Both the position numbers and the translations under genes were made by a program. Positions 1 to 8,465 of a stretch of 64,000 nucleotides of DNA are shown piece by piece. The stretch spans positions 1 to 64,000 of the forward strand of contig NZ_SMCP01000004.1 of NCBI RefSeq assembly GCF_004342725.1, written 5' to 3'. Origin of the DNA: Testudinibacter aquarius (GTDB taxonomy: Bacteria > Pseudomonadota > Gammaproteobacteria > Enterobacterales > Pasteurellaceae). The first letter of the stretch is position 1; each line of letters opens with the position of its first letter. The notes beneath the pieces are model-generated. The model was not told where the DNA came from. It saw nothing but the letters and a program-made list of their open reading frames with translations, and did not search any database.

Positions 1-86
1 AGACGAGTTGATGCTCTAGGGGCGGTCAAGCTGTGGATAACGATTCGGTGCTGTGTTGCTAGTATACTTTATTTTGAATATACAAG

Positions 87-105
87 GGGCGGATTGCATC
101 CGCCC
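87..105. terminator. Hairpin, probable terminator of an upstream gene
   Basis: An 8-bp perfect stem (GGGCGGAT / ATCCGCCC) with a 3-nt loop is followed by TTT. No complete gene is visible to its left, so it probably ends a transcript that begins outside the window. The stem resembles the GGGCGGAT arms inside the 186-bp repeat near 1.8 kb, so it could instead be a relic of that family. Confidence 0.5.
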
Positions 106-202
106 TTTAAGAAAAATAACTTTCTCATCAGTCTGAAAGCGACTCTATCGCCCTTTCCGTCCGTTAAAACTTCGTGATTTCCTTCACAAAACTTCATTTG
201 TC

Positions 203-216
203 ATGATTTAGATCAT
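203..216. promoter_or_regulatory. FNR-like dyad upstream of fumC
   Basis: ATGAT-TTAG-ATCAT is a symmetric dyad that differs from the FNR consensus TTGATNNNNATCAA only at the outermost base of each arm. It lies 76 bp before the fumC start. Oxygen control of fumarase genes is known in enterics; use of this site here is inference. Confidence 0.35.
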
Positions 217-291
217 CGCCTTTGCATTCCACTTAATAGGTAGTAATGTTAAAATTTTCTTGTTATCTATTATCAAAAAAAGGAAATTACT

Positions 292-1686
292 ATGACATTT
301 CGTATCGAAAAAGACACTATGGGTGAAGTTCAAGTTCCGGCGGATAAATATTGGGCGGCGCAAACCGAGCGTTCACGCAACAATTTCAAAATCGGTCCTG
401 CCGCTTCAATGCCGCATGAAATTATCGAAGCCTTTGGTTATCTGAAAAAAGCTGCAGCGTTCGCCAACACCGATCTGGGCGTGCTGCCGGTGGAAAAACG
501 CGATTTAATCGCCCAAGCCTGCGATGAAATTCTGGCAAATAAACTGGACGATCAATTCCCACTGGTGATCTGGCAAACCGGCTCAGGCACTCAATCGAAT
601 ATGAATGTCAATGAGGTAGTGTCCAATCGGGCGCATGTGTTAAACGGCGGCAAATTGGGCGAGAAAAGCATTATTCACCCGAATGATGATGTGAATAAAT
701 CCCAATCCTCCAACGATACCTACCCTACTGCCATGCACATCGCGGCTTACAAAAAAGTGGTGGCAACCACGATTCCGTGTGTTGAACGGTTGCAAAAAAC
801 CTTCGCCGACAAAGCTGCTGCCTTTAAAGATGTGGTCAAAATCGGGCGTACTCACTTGATGGATGCTACCCCATTGACACTGGGACAAGAGTTCTCCGCT
901 TATGCGGCACAGTTGGATTTCGGCTTGAAAGCGCTGAAAAACACGCTACCGCACTTGGCGGAATTGGCGCTGGGCGGCACAGCGGTCGGTACCGGTTTGA
1001 ACACGCCTAAAGGCTACGATGTCAAAGTGGCAGAATATATTGCCAAATTTACCGGTTTGCCGTTCGTCACCGCTGAGAACAAATTTGAAGCGCTGGCAGC
1101 CCATGATGCGATTGTGGAAACCCACGGTGCCTTAAAACAGCTGGCAGTTTCGCTCTACAAAATTGCCAACGACATTCGTTTATTGGCATCAGGTCCGCGT
1201 TCCGGCATCGGCGAAATTTTGATTCCTGAAAATGAGCCTGGTTCTTCGATTATGCCGGGCAAAGTCAACCCGACCCAATGTGAAGCGTTGACCATGGTGT
1301 GCGCACAAGTGCTGGGCAATGACACCACCATCTCTTTCGCCGGCACGCAAGGCCATTTCCAACTGAACGTGTTTAAGCCGGTGATGGCGGCGAACTTCCT
1401 GCAATCTGCCCAACTGCTGGCTGATGCTTGCGTCTCGTTTGATGAACACTGCGCCGTCGGTATTGAACCGAACCATCCACGAATTCAAATGCAGTTACAA
1501 AATTCGTTGATGTTGGTGACCGCACTTAACACGCATATCGGCTATGAAAATGCGGCGAAAATTGCTAAAACTGCCCATAAAAACGGCACAACCTTGAAAG
1601 AAGAAGCGATCAATCTGGGGTTAGTGACCGCTGAGCAATTTGATCAATGGGTGCGCCCTGAAGATATGGTCGGCAGTTTGAAATAG
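292..1686 (+). CDS. fumC: Fumarate hydratase class II
   Basis: The 464-aa product should be the oxygen-stable, iron-independent fumarase that interconverts fumarate and L-malate in the cytosol as a homotetramer. The aspartase/fumarase superfamily signature [11 protein letters not shown], which carries the mobile catalytic serine loop, is present. So are [13 protein letters not shown] and [10 protein letters not shown], the latter with the active-site histidine. Length fits FumC (about 465 aa). The ATG is preceded by AAAAGGAAA at good spacing. The gene stands alone, followed by a hairpin that has been split by a repeat insertion. An FNR-like dyad lies upstream. Identification is firm. Confidence 0.97.
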   Translation: MTFRIEKDTMGEVQVPADKYWAAQTERSRNNFKIGPAASMPHEIIEAFGYLKKAAAFANTDLGVLPVEKRDLIAQACDEILANKLDDQFPLVIWQTGSGTQSNMNVNEVVSNRAHVLNGGKLGEKSIIHPNDDVNKSQSSNDTYPTAMHIAAYKKVVATTIPCVERLQKTFADKAAAFKDVVKIGRTHLMDATPLTLGQEFSAYAAQLDFGLKALKNTLPHLAELALGGTAVGTGLNTPKGYDVKVAEYIAKFTGLPFVTAENKFEALAAHDAIVETHGALKQLAVSLYKIANDIRLLASGPRSGIGEILIPENEPGSSIMPGKVNPTQCEALTMVCAQVLGNDTTISFAGTQGHFQLNVFKPVMAANFLQSAQLLADACVSFDEHCAVGIEPNHPRIQMQLQNSLMLVTALNTHIGYENAAKIAKTAHKNGTTLKEEAINLGLVTAEQFDQWVRPEDMVGSLK

Positions 1687-1705
1687 TCGTAACGAAAACC
1701 AAGCA

Positions 1706-1935
1706 AACGGGATCAAATGATCTCGTTATAGGCTACTGACAAAGGTTAAAATACACGATTCATAGTGTAAAAGTAGGGGCCGATTATATATCGGTCCAAA
1801 CCGCACTTTGCATTTTTCCTTTATTGATTAAGTGTTTATATCGCACTTCGTAAACGGGCGGATATATAATCTTCCCCTACTTTGCCTCATGAATTACTTC
1901 GTCAGTAATCTGAAACCGGATCAAATGATCCCGTT
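1706..1935. repeat. 186-bp repeat inserted in the fumC terminator, copy 1
   Basis: The left hairpin (1706-1727, arms AACGGGATC / GATCTCGTT) and right hairpin (1914-1935, arms AACCGGATC / GATCCCGTT) are near-identical 22-bp units. They flank a 186-bp insert (1728-1913). The insert has imperfect terminal inverted repeats around TGACAAAG, an internal long inverted repeat built from GTAGGGGC..GATTATATATC and its complement, and an uptake-signal core ACCGCACTT. A second copy lies at 30051-30279. This fills most of the gap between fumC and the next gene. Confidence 0.75.
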
Positions 1936-2064
1936 ATTTGTTATTCACCTTTTGCTGCTAATTCTGTTTCTGCTCAATCCTGTTTCTGCTCAATAGCAGT
2001 TCTAATTATTTATGTTATAATCACACAAATTTTGTCATTTTAATTTTTCTTTCGGTTGTTATTT

Positions 2065-2694
2065 ATGAAATTATTGAAAATTGTCGCCACTTCATTTGTT
2101 TTGCTGTTCGGCAATTCGGTATTTGCTAACTGGCTGCCGGTCGGAACGGTTGACTACACTTGGGGACCGTTTCATATCTATACCATCACGTTATACAGTG
2201 AAAACGGGCAATATCAACCTAACCAACGTCCGCTGATGCTGACGCTGAATTACGCCAAACCGGTGGAAGGCAAAAATTTTGCTATTACGCTAAAAAAAGA
2301 GCTGAGCAATATCGCACCGCAAATTCCGGCGGAAACCCAAGATTTGTGGGCTAAAAAATTAGAGCAAACCTTGCCGGACTTTCAACCAAAAGATTTATTA
2401 AATTACATTGCGCTAGACGATACCGGCTATTTTGTCTTGAATGATACGGTACTAGAACCTAAATTCGGCAGTGAATTTAACCAAGCTTTCTTAGACATTT
2501 GGCTCTCACCGCAAAGCAGTTTCAAACGGCTGCAAAGCAAATTATTGGGTGAAAATAAAACTGAACAGCCGAGCGACTACCCGACGCCACCGCGCCAATT
2601 GGAAACCGCTCCGGTAGAAAACGAAAGCAAAGATCCGCAACCTTTACCGCACACACCCGGACTGAACGGTAGCCAAAGTGCGGAAGCCAGTTGA
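2065..2694 (+). CDS. Exported protein, possibly chalcone-isomerase-like
   Basis: This encodes 209 aa from the ATG at 2065; an in-frame TTG lies 9 nt upstream but the ATG fits the signal peptide better. Residues 1-22 form a Sec signal (KLLK, a hydrophobic core, then VFANW), so the protein should be periplasmic or outer-membrane associated. The mature part begins WLPVGTVDYTWGPFHIYTITLY. That pattern resembles the bacterial chalcone-isomerase-like family, which has no settled enzymatic role. The last 45 residues are Pro/Glu/Gln-rich and probably disordered. It is followed 30 bp later by the CsiV-like gene and may be co-transcribed with it. The family call is tentative. Confidence 0.7.
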   Translation: MKLLKIVATSFVLLFGNSVFANWLPVGTVDYTWGPFHIYTITLYSENGQYQPNQRPLMLTLNYAKPVEGKNFAITLKKELSNIAPQIPAETQDLWAKKLEQTLPDFQPKDLLNYIALDDTGYFVLNDTVLEPKFGSEFNQAFLDIWLSPQSSFKRLQSKLLGENKTEQPSDYPTPPRQLETAPVENESKDPQPLPHTPGLNGSQSAEAS

Positions 2695-2724
2695 TTTGAC
2701 ACGCTTATAGATGGAGTACCTGTG

Positions 2725-3567
2725 ATGACGTTATCCAAATCCTTTTGGGCACTAACTGTTAAATCCTTAGCACTATGCATATTTGGCGCGCAAGCTTACG
2801 CCGATCAAACCGCACCCACTCAAAATAGTGTGCCGGCACCAGCGCCAATTACGTCAACAGAAAACACGACGATACCACCAGTTGTCACAACCGAGCAAAA
2901 TAATGAAAATCAATATGCCACTCAAATTAATGTAGAATTAATCATCTTCCAGCGGCTCTTTGAACAGGACAGTTTAAACCAAAAATTTCCTGAATTAACT
3001 TCTGCCATCCCACTCGAGGATGCTCTACTACCATCACCAGAGCTGCCGCAAGCCCGAACTTTAGCCCCAGATCAGATGCAACTCAATGAAATTTTTACAA
3101 AATTTCAGCAGCATGGCGCTTATATTCCTTTTTACCACCAGGCTTGGTCTCAGCCGTTGCTGCAACAGAGCGCCAGTTTTCCGCTTCGAATCCAATCTGA
3201 TCTTTCCACGGTTCCAGCCATTGACGGGCGATTGTTAATTTGGCAAGGCGATAAAATTGAGCTCAACTTTAACCTAGCATTTAGTTATGATTCACTGAGC
3301 GGAAACGCTCAGCAAGCCTTTGCTAATCTAGCACAAAGTGCGGTTTCGACCGTGCCGGATATTGATGCGGTCAAGGATTCAGCCAAAGTCGAATCCCAAC
3401 AAACCGCTCAACGACATACTATTCAGTATCAAAGCCAAAGCAGCTATACCGATAACCAAATGATGTATTTTGATCACCCTTTATTCGGGATTCTGGTATT
3501 GATCAACAGCGCTGACGGAAAACCGTTAAAAGGCGTTAATAGTGAAAATAACAATGAACTGCAATAA
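2725..3567 (+). CDS. CsiV-like peptidoglycan-binding family protein
   Basis: The start is the ATG at 2725, 8 nt after GGAG, rather than the GTG immediately before it; this gives 280 aa. There is a Sec signal peptide ending near AYADQ, then a low-complexity Pro/Thr/Asn linker to about residue 65. The globular part opens with INVELIIFQRL, the pattern of the CsiV family (named for cell-shape integrity in Vibrio, where CsiV assists D-amino-acid remodelling). The C-terminal part contains YFDHPLFGILVLI, another conserved family segment. It is probably periplasmic. Convergent with degS, with a weak AACCGC/GCGGTT stem between them. The family assignment is from pattern only. Confidence 0.7.
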   Translation: MTLSKSFWALTVKSLALCIFGAQAYADQTAPTQNSVPAPAPITSTENTTIPPVVTTEQNNENQYATQINVELIIFQRLFEQDSLNQKFPELTSAIPLEDALLPSPELPQARTLAPDQMQLNEIFTKFQQHGAYIPFYHQAWSQPLLQQSASFPLRIQSDLSTVPAIDGRLLIWQGDKIELNFNLAFSYDSLSGNAQQAFANLAQSAVSTVPDIDAVKDSAKVESQQTAQRHTIQYQSQSSYTDNQMMYFDHPLFGILVLINSADGKPLKGVNSENNNELQ

Positions 3568-3584
3568 CCGCAATAAGTGCGGTT
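3566..3584. terminator. Small uptake-signal stem between convergent genes
   Basis: AACCGC (3566-3571) pairs with GCGGTT (3579-3584) and the right arm includes AAGTGCGGT. It overlaps the stop region of the CsiV-like gene and precedes the degS stop on the other strand. The stem is short and lacks a clear T run. Confidence 0.35.
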
Positions 3585-3595
3585 AACATTCAGAT

Positions 3596-4678
3596 CTAGC
3601 CCACTGTCGGATATTCAGCAATTGTCACCGGAAGATTGAGTAATTGTCCAAGTCTTTCAACTTGTACTTCAACCACTGTTCCCGGACGGGTATCAGAAAT
3701 AATTTGTAGCAGATCAGTCGGTGAATTCACCGCTTTGCTGTTGAAGCGCACAATCAAATCCCCTTGCAAAATACCGGCTTGATATGCCGGACCGTTTGGC
3801 GCCACCGCTGTGACCAACACGCCACGTTGATTTAAGCCCAATTGATCTTCGTTATTGTAAAAAATCTGGCTTTCCACCCCGAAATAACCACGGATCACAC
3901 GCCCATCTTGAATAATTTTTTTCAATACATCATTGACGATATTAATCGGAATCGCAAAACTCAGTCCTTCAGCAATTTCACTGCTGTCTTTGCCAATGCT
4001 TAACGTGTTAATTCCGATCAGCTCTCCGGCGGTATTAATCAATGCCCCCCCGGAATTGCCGCGATTGATTGAAGCGTCAGTTTGAATAAAGTTTTGACGC
4101 CCGATCTCCCCCAGTGCGCTACGTCCGGTGGCACTGATAATGCCCTGGCTGACGCTCTGTCCCAAGTTATACGGATTACCGATTGCCAAAACTACATCAC
4201 CAACCGAGACCCGTCGCTGTTTATTTTGCGGAATCGTCGGCAGATTTTCCGCTTGAATCTTCAATACTGCCAAATCCGTTAAACTGTCAGACCCAACCAG
4301 CCCGGCTTGATAAATCTGCCCATTTTGCAACGCCACCACAATTTGATCGGCGTTACTAATCACATGACGATTGGTGAGAATGTAGCCGTCAGCACGCATA
4401 ATCACACCAGAACCGAGATTATTGACCCGTACTTCATTATTGCTCAAACCATTATCACTCAAACCACGATCAAGACTGCTGGCTTGCAACGATTGATTAT
4501 ACACATTGACCACAGCCGGAGAGGCGATTCGCACCGCACTGGCATAGGAGACAACCTGCAAATCGTCATTTTGCCGCGAAAATAAATTGCTGTTACCTTG
4601 AAACAGGGGAAGAAGCGCTAAAACAACTGCAGCCGTACACAGCCCGATCAACGCCGATTGCAATAACTTTTTCAGCAT
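3596..4678 (-). CDS. degS: Site-2-type stress protease DegS
   Basis: The 360-aa product is an inner-membrane-anchored serine protease. In enterics DegS senses misfolded outer-membrane proteins and makes the first cut in RseA, releasing sigma-E. Residues 8-27 form the membrane anchor. The catalytic triad is visible: His105 in TNRHVIS, Asp135 in SLTDLAVL and Ser209 in GNSGGALI. A single PDZ domain occupies about residues 255-350, which separates DegS from the two-PDZ DegP/DegQ. The start overlaps the end of ribD by 7 nt (ATGCTGA), implying translational coupling in an nrdR-ribD-degS operon, the same order as in H. influenzae. Confidence 0.95.
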   Translation of the reverse strand: MLKKLLQSALIGLCTAAVVLALLPLFQGNSNLFSRQNDDLQVVSYASAVRIASPAVVNVYNQSLQASSLDRGLSDNGLSNNEVRVNNLGSGVIMRADGYILTNRHVISNADQIVVALQNGQIYQAGLVGSDSLTDLAVLKIQAENLPTIPQNKQRRVSVGDVVLAIGNPYNLGQSVSQGIISATGRSALGEIGRQNFIQTDASINRGNSGGALINTAGELIGINTLSIGKDSSEIAEGLSFAIPINIVNDVLKKIIQDGRVIRGYFGVESQIFYNNEDQLGLNQRGVLVTAVAPNGPAYQAGILQGDLIVRFNSKAVNSPTDLLQIISDTRPGTVVEVQVERLGQLLNLPVTIAEYPTVG

Positions 4679-5817
4679 TTTTCCTCCGTTAAGTGTTTGG
4701 GGCGATAGATCAGCTTAATATCTTCGCCAATCACTTCATGGCAGATCAACTGCCACTGTGGTGCGTCAGCAAGATGGTGTAAATCCGGCATATGGCACAG
4801 TCCTCTGGCTTGATCGCCAAGCAGTTTCGGCGCAATATAAACAATCAATTCATCAACTAAACCCGCACTGATTAACGACCCGGCTAGATTGGAACCGGCT
4901 TCAATCCATAAAATATTAATTTGTCGCTGCGCTAATTCGTCCATTAAGGCCGAGAGCTGGTGCTGCTGTGGATCCAGATAAATCGCCTCAACAAAATCAG
5001 GAAATGCGCTGAGATCACGCGGTTTATGTTCCGCCCCGACCAGCCAGACCGCACTTTCTACGCCGAACAGCTTATGATAAGGACGAATCCGATGTTTTGA
5101 ATCCATGATCACACGCACCGGCTGGCGAATTGTCGATTCAGGATAAACTTGCTGCACCGCTGGCGGCAATTGCTGCCAACGTACATTCAACAACGGATCG
5201 TCCACCAACACCGTGCCGCTCGCCGATAAAATCGCACCGGCACAAGCACGGTAATCCTGTACTTCGGCTCTGGCCTGTTCGCCGGTAATCCATTTGCTTT
5301 CGCCACTGGCTGTCGCTGTTTTGCCGTCAATCGTCATTGCCATTTTTAACTGCACAAACGGACGACCACAGCGCATTCGTTTCAAAAAGCCTTTATTCAA
5401 CTCTTCCGCCTGCGATGCCAACAATCCAATGGCAACTTCAATTCCTGCCTGTTGCAGCAGTGCAATGCCTTTACCTGCCACCAACGGATTGGGATCGCGC
5501 ATGGCAATCACCACTTTTTTGATGCCGTTTTCGATAATTTTCAAAGCACAAGGGGGGGTTTTTCCGAAGTGCGAGCAAGGCTCCAACGTGACATATAAGG
5601 TTGCCCCAACCGCACTTTCAGTGCAAGCGTTAAAAGCATTGACTTCTGCATGGCCTTCTCCGGCGCGTTGATGATAGCCTTCGCCAATCACGTTGCCGTC
5701 TTTTACGATCACACAACCGACCATAGGATTAGGCGCCGTGGTCCAACGTCCGCGCGCTGCCAGCGCCAAAGCCCGCTGCATAAACTGTTGATCTTCATTC
5801 GAAAAATAGACGGTCAT
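4672..5817 (-). CDS. ribD: Bifunctional riboflavin deaminase/reductase RibD
   Basis: RibD carries out two successive early steps of riboflavin synthesis: deamination of the diaminopyrimidine and NADPH reduction of its ribosyl side chain. The N-terminal deaminase shows the zinc motif HAEVNAF followed by LEPCSHFGKTPPC. The reductase domain begins near residue 150 with KMAMTIDGKTA. I place the start at the ATG 5817, which shares one base with the nrdR stop (TGATG) and has AAGGA at 6 nt; a GTG 3 nt upstream is the alternative. Length (381 aa) is normal. No FMN riboswitch is visible before the operon. Confidence 0.95.
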   Translation of the reverse strand: MTVYFSNEDQQFMQRALALAARGRWTTAPNPMVGCVIVKDGNVIGEGYHQRAGEGHAEVNAFNACTESAVGATLYVTLEPCSHFGKTPPCALKIIENGIKKVVIAMRDPNPLVAGKGIALLQQAGIEVAIGLLASQAEELNKGFLKRMRCGRPFVQLKMAMTIDGKTATASGESKWITGEQARAEVQDYRACAGAILSASGTVLVDDPLLNVRWQQLPPAVQQVYPESTIRQPVRVIMDSKHRIRPYHKLFGVESAVWLVGAEHKPRDLSAFPDFVEAIYLDPQQHQLSALMDELAQRQINILWIEAGSNLAGSLISAGLVDELIVYIAPKLLGDQARGLCHMPDLHHLADAPQWQLICHEVIGEDIKLIYRPKHLTEEKC

Positions 5818-6287
5818 CACATTTCCTTATTTTTGGTTTCATTGGTTAATTTTTCAATTTCATCGCCAAATTGCTTAATGTCGTCAAAGCTCAAATACAC
5901 TGAAGCAAAACGGATATAAGCCACTTTATCCAGTTTTTTCAGTGCTTCCATCACCAAAGTACCAACCAACTTACTTGGCACTTCACGTTCACCACTGGCT
6001 TGCAGTTGGTGAATAATATGGGTGATCGCTTTTTCGACATCATCCGCACTGACCGGGCGTTTTTCCAGTGCCCGCATCATGCCGGAACGCAGTTTTTTCT
6101 CATCGAACGGCACACGGTTATCATTGCTTTTAATAATTTTCGGTGTCACCAATTCAGCCGTTTCAAAGGTGGTGAAGCGCTCACGGCACTGCAAACACTC
6201 ACGGCGACGACGCACTTGGTACCCATCCGCCACCAAACGAGAATCGATCACCTTGGTATCCAAGGCGGAACAAAAAGGACAATGCAT
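5817..6287 (-). CDS. nrdR: Transcriptional repressor NrdR
   Basis: NrdR represses ribonucleotide reductase operons by binding NrdR boxes and senses ATP/dATP. The N-terminal zinc ribbon has two CxxC pairs (CPFC and CLQC), followed by [17 protein letters not shown] and then the ATP-cone domain (about residues 46-136). At 156 aa it is a few residues longer than the common 149-151, due to a lysine-rich tail. It heads a leftward operon with ribD and degS; its stop overlaps the start of ribD. Confidence 0.96.
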   Translation of the reverse strand: MHCPFCSALDTKVIDSRLVADGYQVRRRRECLQCRERFTTFETAELVTPKIIKSNDNRVPFDEKKLRSGMMRALEKRPVSADDVEKAITHIIHQLQASGEREVPSKLVGTLVMEALKKLDKVAYIRFASVYLSFDDIKQFGDEIEKLTNETKNKEM

Positions 6288-6436
6288 AAAAACTCCTTTT
6301 ATTTTTGATTAATTAGGGTCTATTGTGCCATGCGTACAATACACTGCTTCGGCATAGCTTTACACCACCAGACAAAACCCAAATCGGCACATACTCAACA
6401 AATGTTAACATAATTTTTCCTCTTATTCTCAGTATA

Positions 6437-6467
6437 GGGGCTATTGGTGCTTGTTTATATTTTGAGC
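6437..6467 (+). repeat. Degenerate solo end of the GGGTCTGTTGAT repeat family at topB 3' end
   Basis: A 31-bp stretch starting GGGGCTATTGG and ending TTTTGAGC matches the end of the MITE at 57.4 kb at 25 of 31 positions by eye and is preceded by TA. It shares TATATTTTG with the copy at the end of ycaO. On the minus strand it encodes the last residues of TopB and its stop codon. Confidence 0.5.
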
Positions 6468-8378
6468 GCTCACCGATTTTGCTTTTTTATAACCGCTGCG
6501 TTTGCTGTTCAGTGGCGCCGAGACCTGGCGCAACAACCGCAAAGATTGGAAATCGTACTGATTCAACATCTGCGGCAAAGTGACAAGCAGCTGCTGCATA
6601 AACTGCTGATAACTTGCCTGCTTACGACTGATGCCATCGAGCTGCGATTCCCAGTGCGCCGTCATATCGGGCAACGTTGCACTTTCTGGCAGGGCTTGGA
6701 TTAAAATCCGCCCGGCTTCGGTGCTGGTGATACTGCGCCCTTTTTTGATGATAAACCCACGTTTGAACAACAGCTCGATAATCCCGGCGCGGGTGGCTTC
6801 CGTGCCTAAGCCGTCGGTTTCACGCAAAATTTTCTTCAACTCTTTATCTTGTACAAAACGTGCAATACCCGTCATCGCCGATAATAACGTCGCATCATTA
6901 AACGGCTTCGGTGGCTGGGTCTTTTTGCTGACAATTTCGCCTTTTTCACACCAGAGTTGCTGCCCTTTTTTCACTTTCGGTAAGGCAGCTTGCTGATTTT
7001 CATCTTGGTCTTCTTTACCAAGCAGCTGCTTCCAGCCGGCAGTTTGCAAACCTCGTGCCTGCGCCAAAAACTGTCCGCCGGCAATTTCCAAACCAATCTT
7101 GGTTTTACGGTATTCTGCATCAGGACAAAACTGAAATAAATATTGGCGGGCAATTAAATCATAAACCTGTTGTTCATTGAGCGACAGTCGGATTTGTCTA
7201 CAATTCGCTGTCGGAATAATCGCATGGTGCGCTTCAACTTTTTTATCATTCCAACAACGGTTTTTTTGTGTTAAATCCACAATCTCCGGCAATGTTTGAT
7301 AAAGCTGGCTATGTTGCGAAATCGCCATGCCAACCGCACTTCGATCAGCAAAATGCTCTTCCGGCAGATAACGGCAGTCGGAACGGGGATAAGTGATCAA
7401 TTTATGCACTTCATACAGTCGTTGGCAAGTATCCAGCACCTGTTGTGCCGAGAGTCCATAACGCTTACCCGCATCAATTTGCAAGGCCGAAAGCGAATAT
7501 GGCAGAGGGGCAGTCTCTTTTTCTTGGCTGTCACTATACTGCGTGACGATTGCCGGCTGGCCACTGATCCGCTTTGCCACATTTTCTGCCAGTGCTTGTG
7601 ACAACACACGCCCATTTTCATCTTGATAATCCTCACAGGCTTTGCTCGGCTGCCAAAGTGCGGTGAAGGTCTGCGGCGGTTGCTCATCAGTTTGCACATG
7701 CGCCAACACTTCGTAAAAATCTTTCGGCTGGAAATTTTCAATCTCCAGATCGTGCCGCACAATCAGCCCCAACACCGGCGTTTGCACTCGCCCGACCGAC
7801 AGCACACCGTTATAACCGGCTTGTCTGCCACGAATGGTATAAGCACGGGTCATGTTAATGCCATAGAGCCAATCCGCTCTGGCACGTGCCAATGCCGATG
7901 TTGCCAGTGGAATAAAATCACGGTTGAACTGCAATTTTTGAATCGCTTTACTGACCGCACTTGGGTTGAGATCGCTGATTAAACAGCGTTGAATTTGGCT
8001 GCGTTTTTGCTCGTTCAATCCGGCATAATTAAACACTTCATCCACCAGCAATTGTCCTTCGCGATCAGGGTCGCCGGCATTAATCAATTGATCGGCTTGT
8101 TTAATCAGATTGAGCACCACCTTGAGCTGTTTGGCGGTGCTCTGTTTCGGATTCAGTTGCCACTGCTGGGGAATAATCGGCAGATGCTCTAAACGCCACT
8201 GTTTGAAATTCGGATCGTAAGCCTCCGGCTCTGCTTGTTCGAGCAAGTGCCCGATACACCAAGTGACATAATCCTGCTCACCACACTGGATAAAACCATC
8301 GCCTTTGCGATGTGGCTGCGGCAATACATCGGCAATGGCTCGCCCAAGACTTGGTTTTTCAGCTATAAACAGTCGCAT
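6441..8378 (-). CDS. topB: DNA topoisomerase III
   Basis: This type IA topoisomerase removes negative supercoils and decatenates replication intermediates. The protein starts at ATG 8378 ([20 protein letters not shown], matching the start of E. coli TopB); a GTG extension of three residues is less likely. It is 645 aa. The TOPRIM acidic residues are in [12 protein letters not shown], and the active-site tyrosine is in [11 protein letters not shown] (about residue 330). The C-terminus is short and basic and ends inside a degenerate mobile-repeat end, so the last few residues are probably not ancestral. A strong terminator separates it from the gene upstream. Confidence 0.95.
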   Translation of the reverse strand: MRLFIAEKPSLGRAIADVLPQPHRKGDGFIQCGEQDYVTWCIGHLLEQAEPEAYDPNFKQWRLEHLPIIPQQWQLNPKQSTAKQLKVVLNLIKQADQLINAGDPDREGQLLVDEVFNYAGLNEQKRSQIQRCLISDLNPSAVSKAIQKLQFNRDFIPLATSALARARADWLYGINMTRAYTIRGRQAGYNGVLSVGRVQTPVLGLIVRHDLEIENFQPKDFYEVLAHVQTDEQPPQTFTALWQPSKACEDYQDENGRVLSQALAENVAKRISGQPAIVTQYSDSQEKETAPLPYSLSALQIDAGKRYGLSAQQVLDTCQRLYEVHKLITYPRSDCRYLPEEHFADRSAVGMAISQHSQLYQTLPEIVDLTQKNRCWNDKKVEAHHAIIPTANCRQIRLSLNEQQVYDLIARQYLFQFCPDAEYRKTKIGLEIAGGQFLAQARGLQTAGWKQLLGKEDQDENQQAALPKVKKGQQLWCEKGEIVSKKTQPPKPFNDATLLSAMTGIARFVQDKELKKILRETDGLGTEATRAGIIELLFKRGFIIKKGRSITSTEAGRILIQALPESATLPDMTAHWESQLDGISRKQASYQQFMQQLLVTLPQMLNQYDFQSLRLLRQVSAPLNSKRSGYKKAKSVSAQNINKHQ

Positions 8379-8411
8379 AACGGTCACATCGTTGATTAAA
8401 CAAAATTATTA

Positions 8412-8451
8412 AAAAAAGTGCGGTAAAACGCAAATTTTACCGCACTTTTTT
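8412..8451. terminator. Terminator from an inverted pair of uptake signals
   Basis: A 17-bp perfect stem (8412-8428 with 8435-8451) has a 6-nt loop. Each arm contains the full uptake core AAGTGCGGT or its complement. T runs occur on both strands. It ends the sulfatase transcript just before topB. Confidence 0.85.
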
Positions 8452-8465
8452 GTACACTCACAATA

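Noticed and set aside
1-83. 3' end of an upstream gene
   Set aside because: Short frames are open in this stretch, but none can be tied to a product; only the following hairpin is supported.
5821-6440. Possible FMN riboswitch for ribD
   Set aside because: ribD is internal to an operon after nrdR, and the short space before nrdR shows none of the conserved FMN-element blocks.
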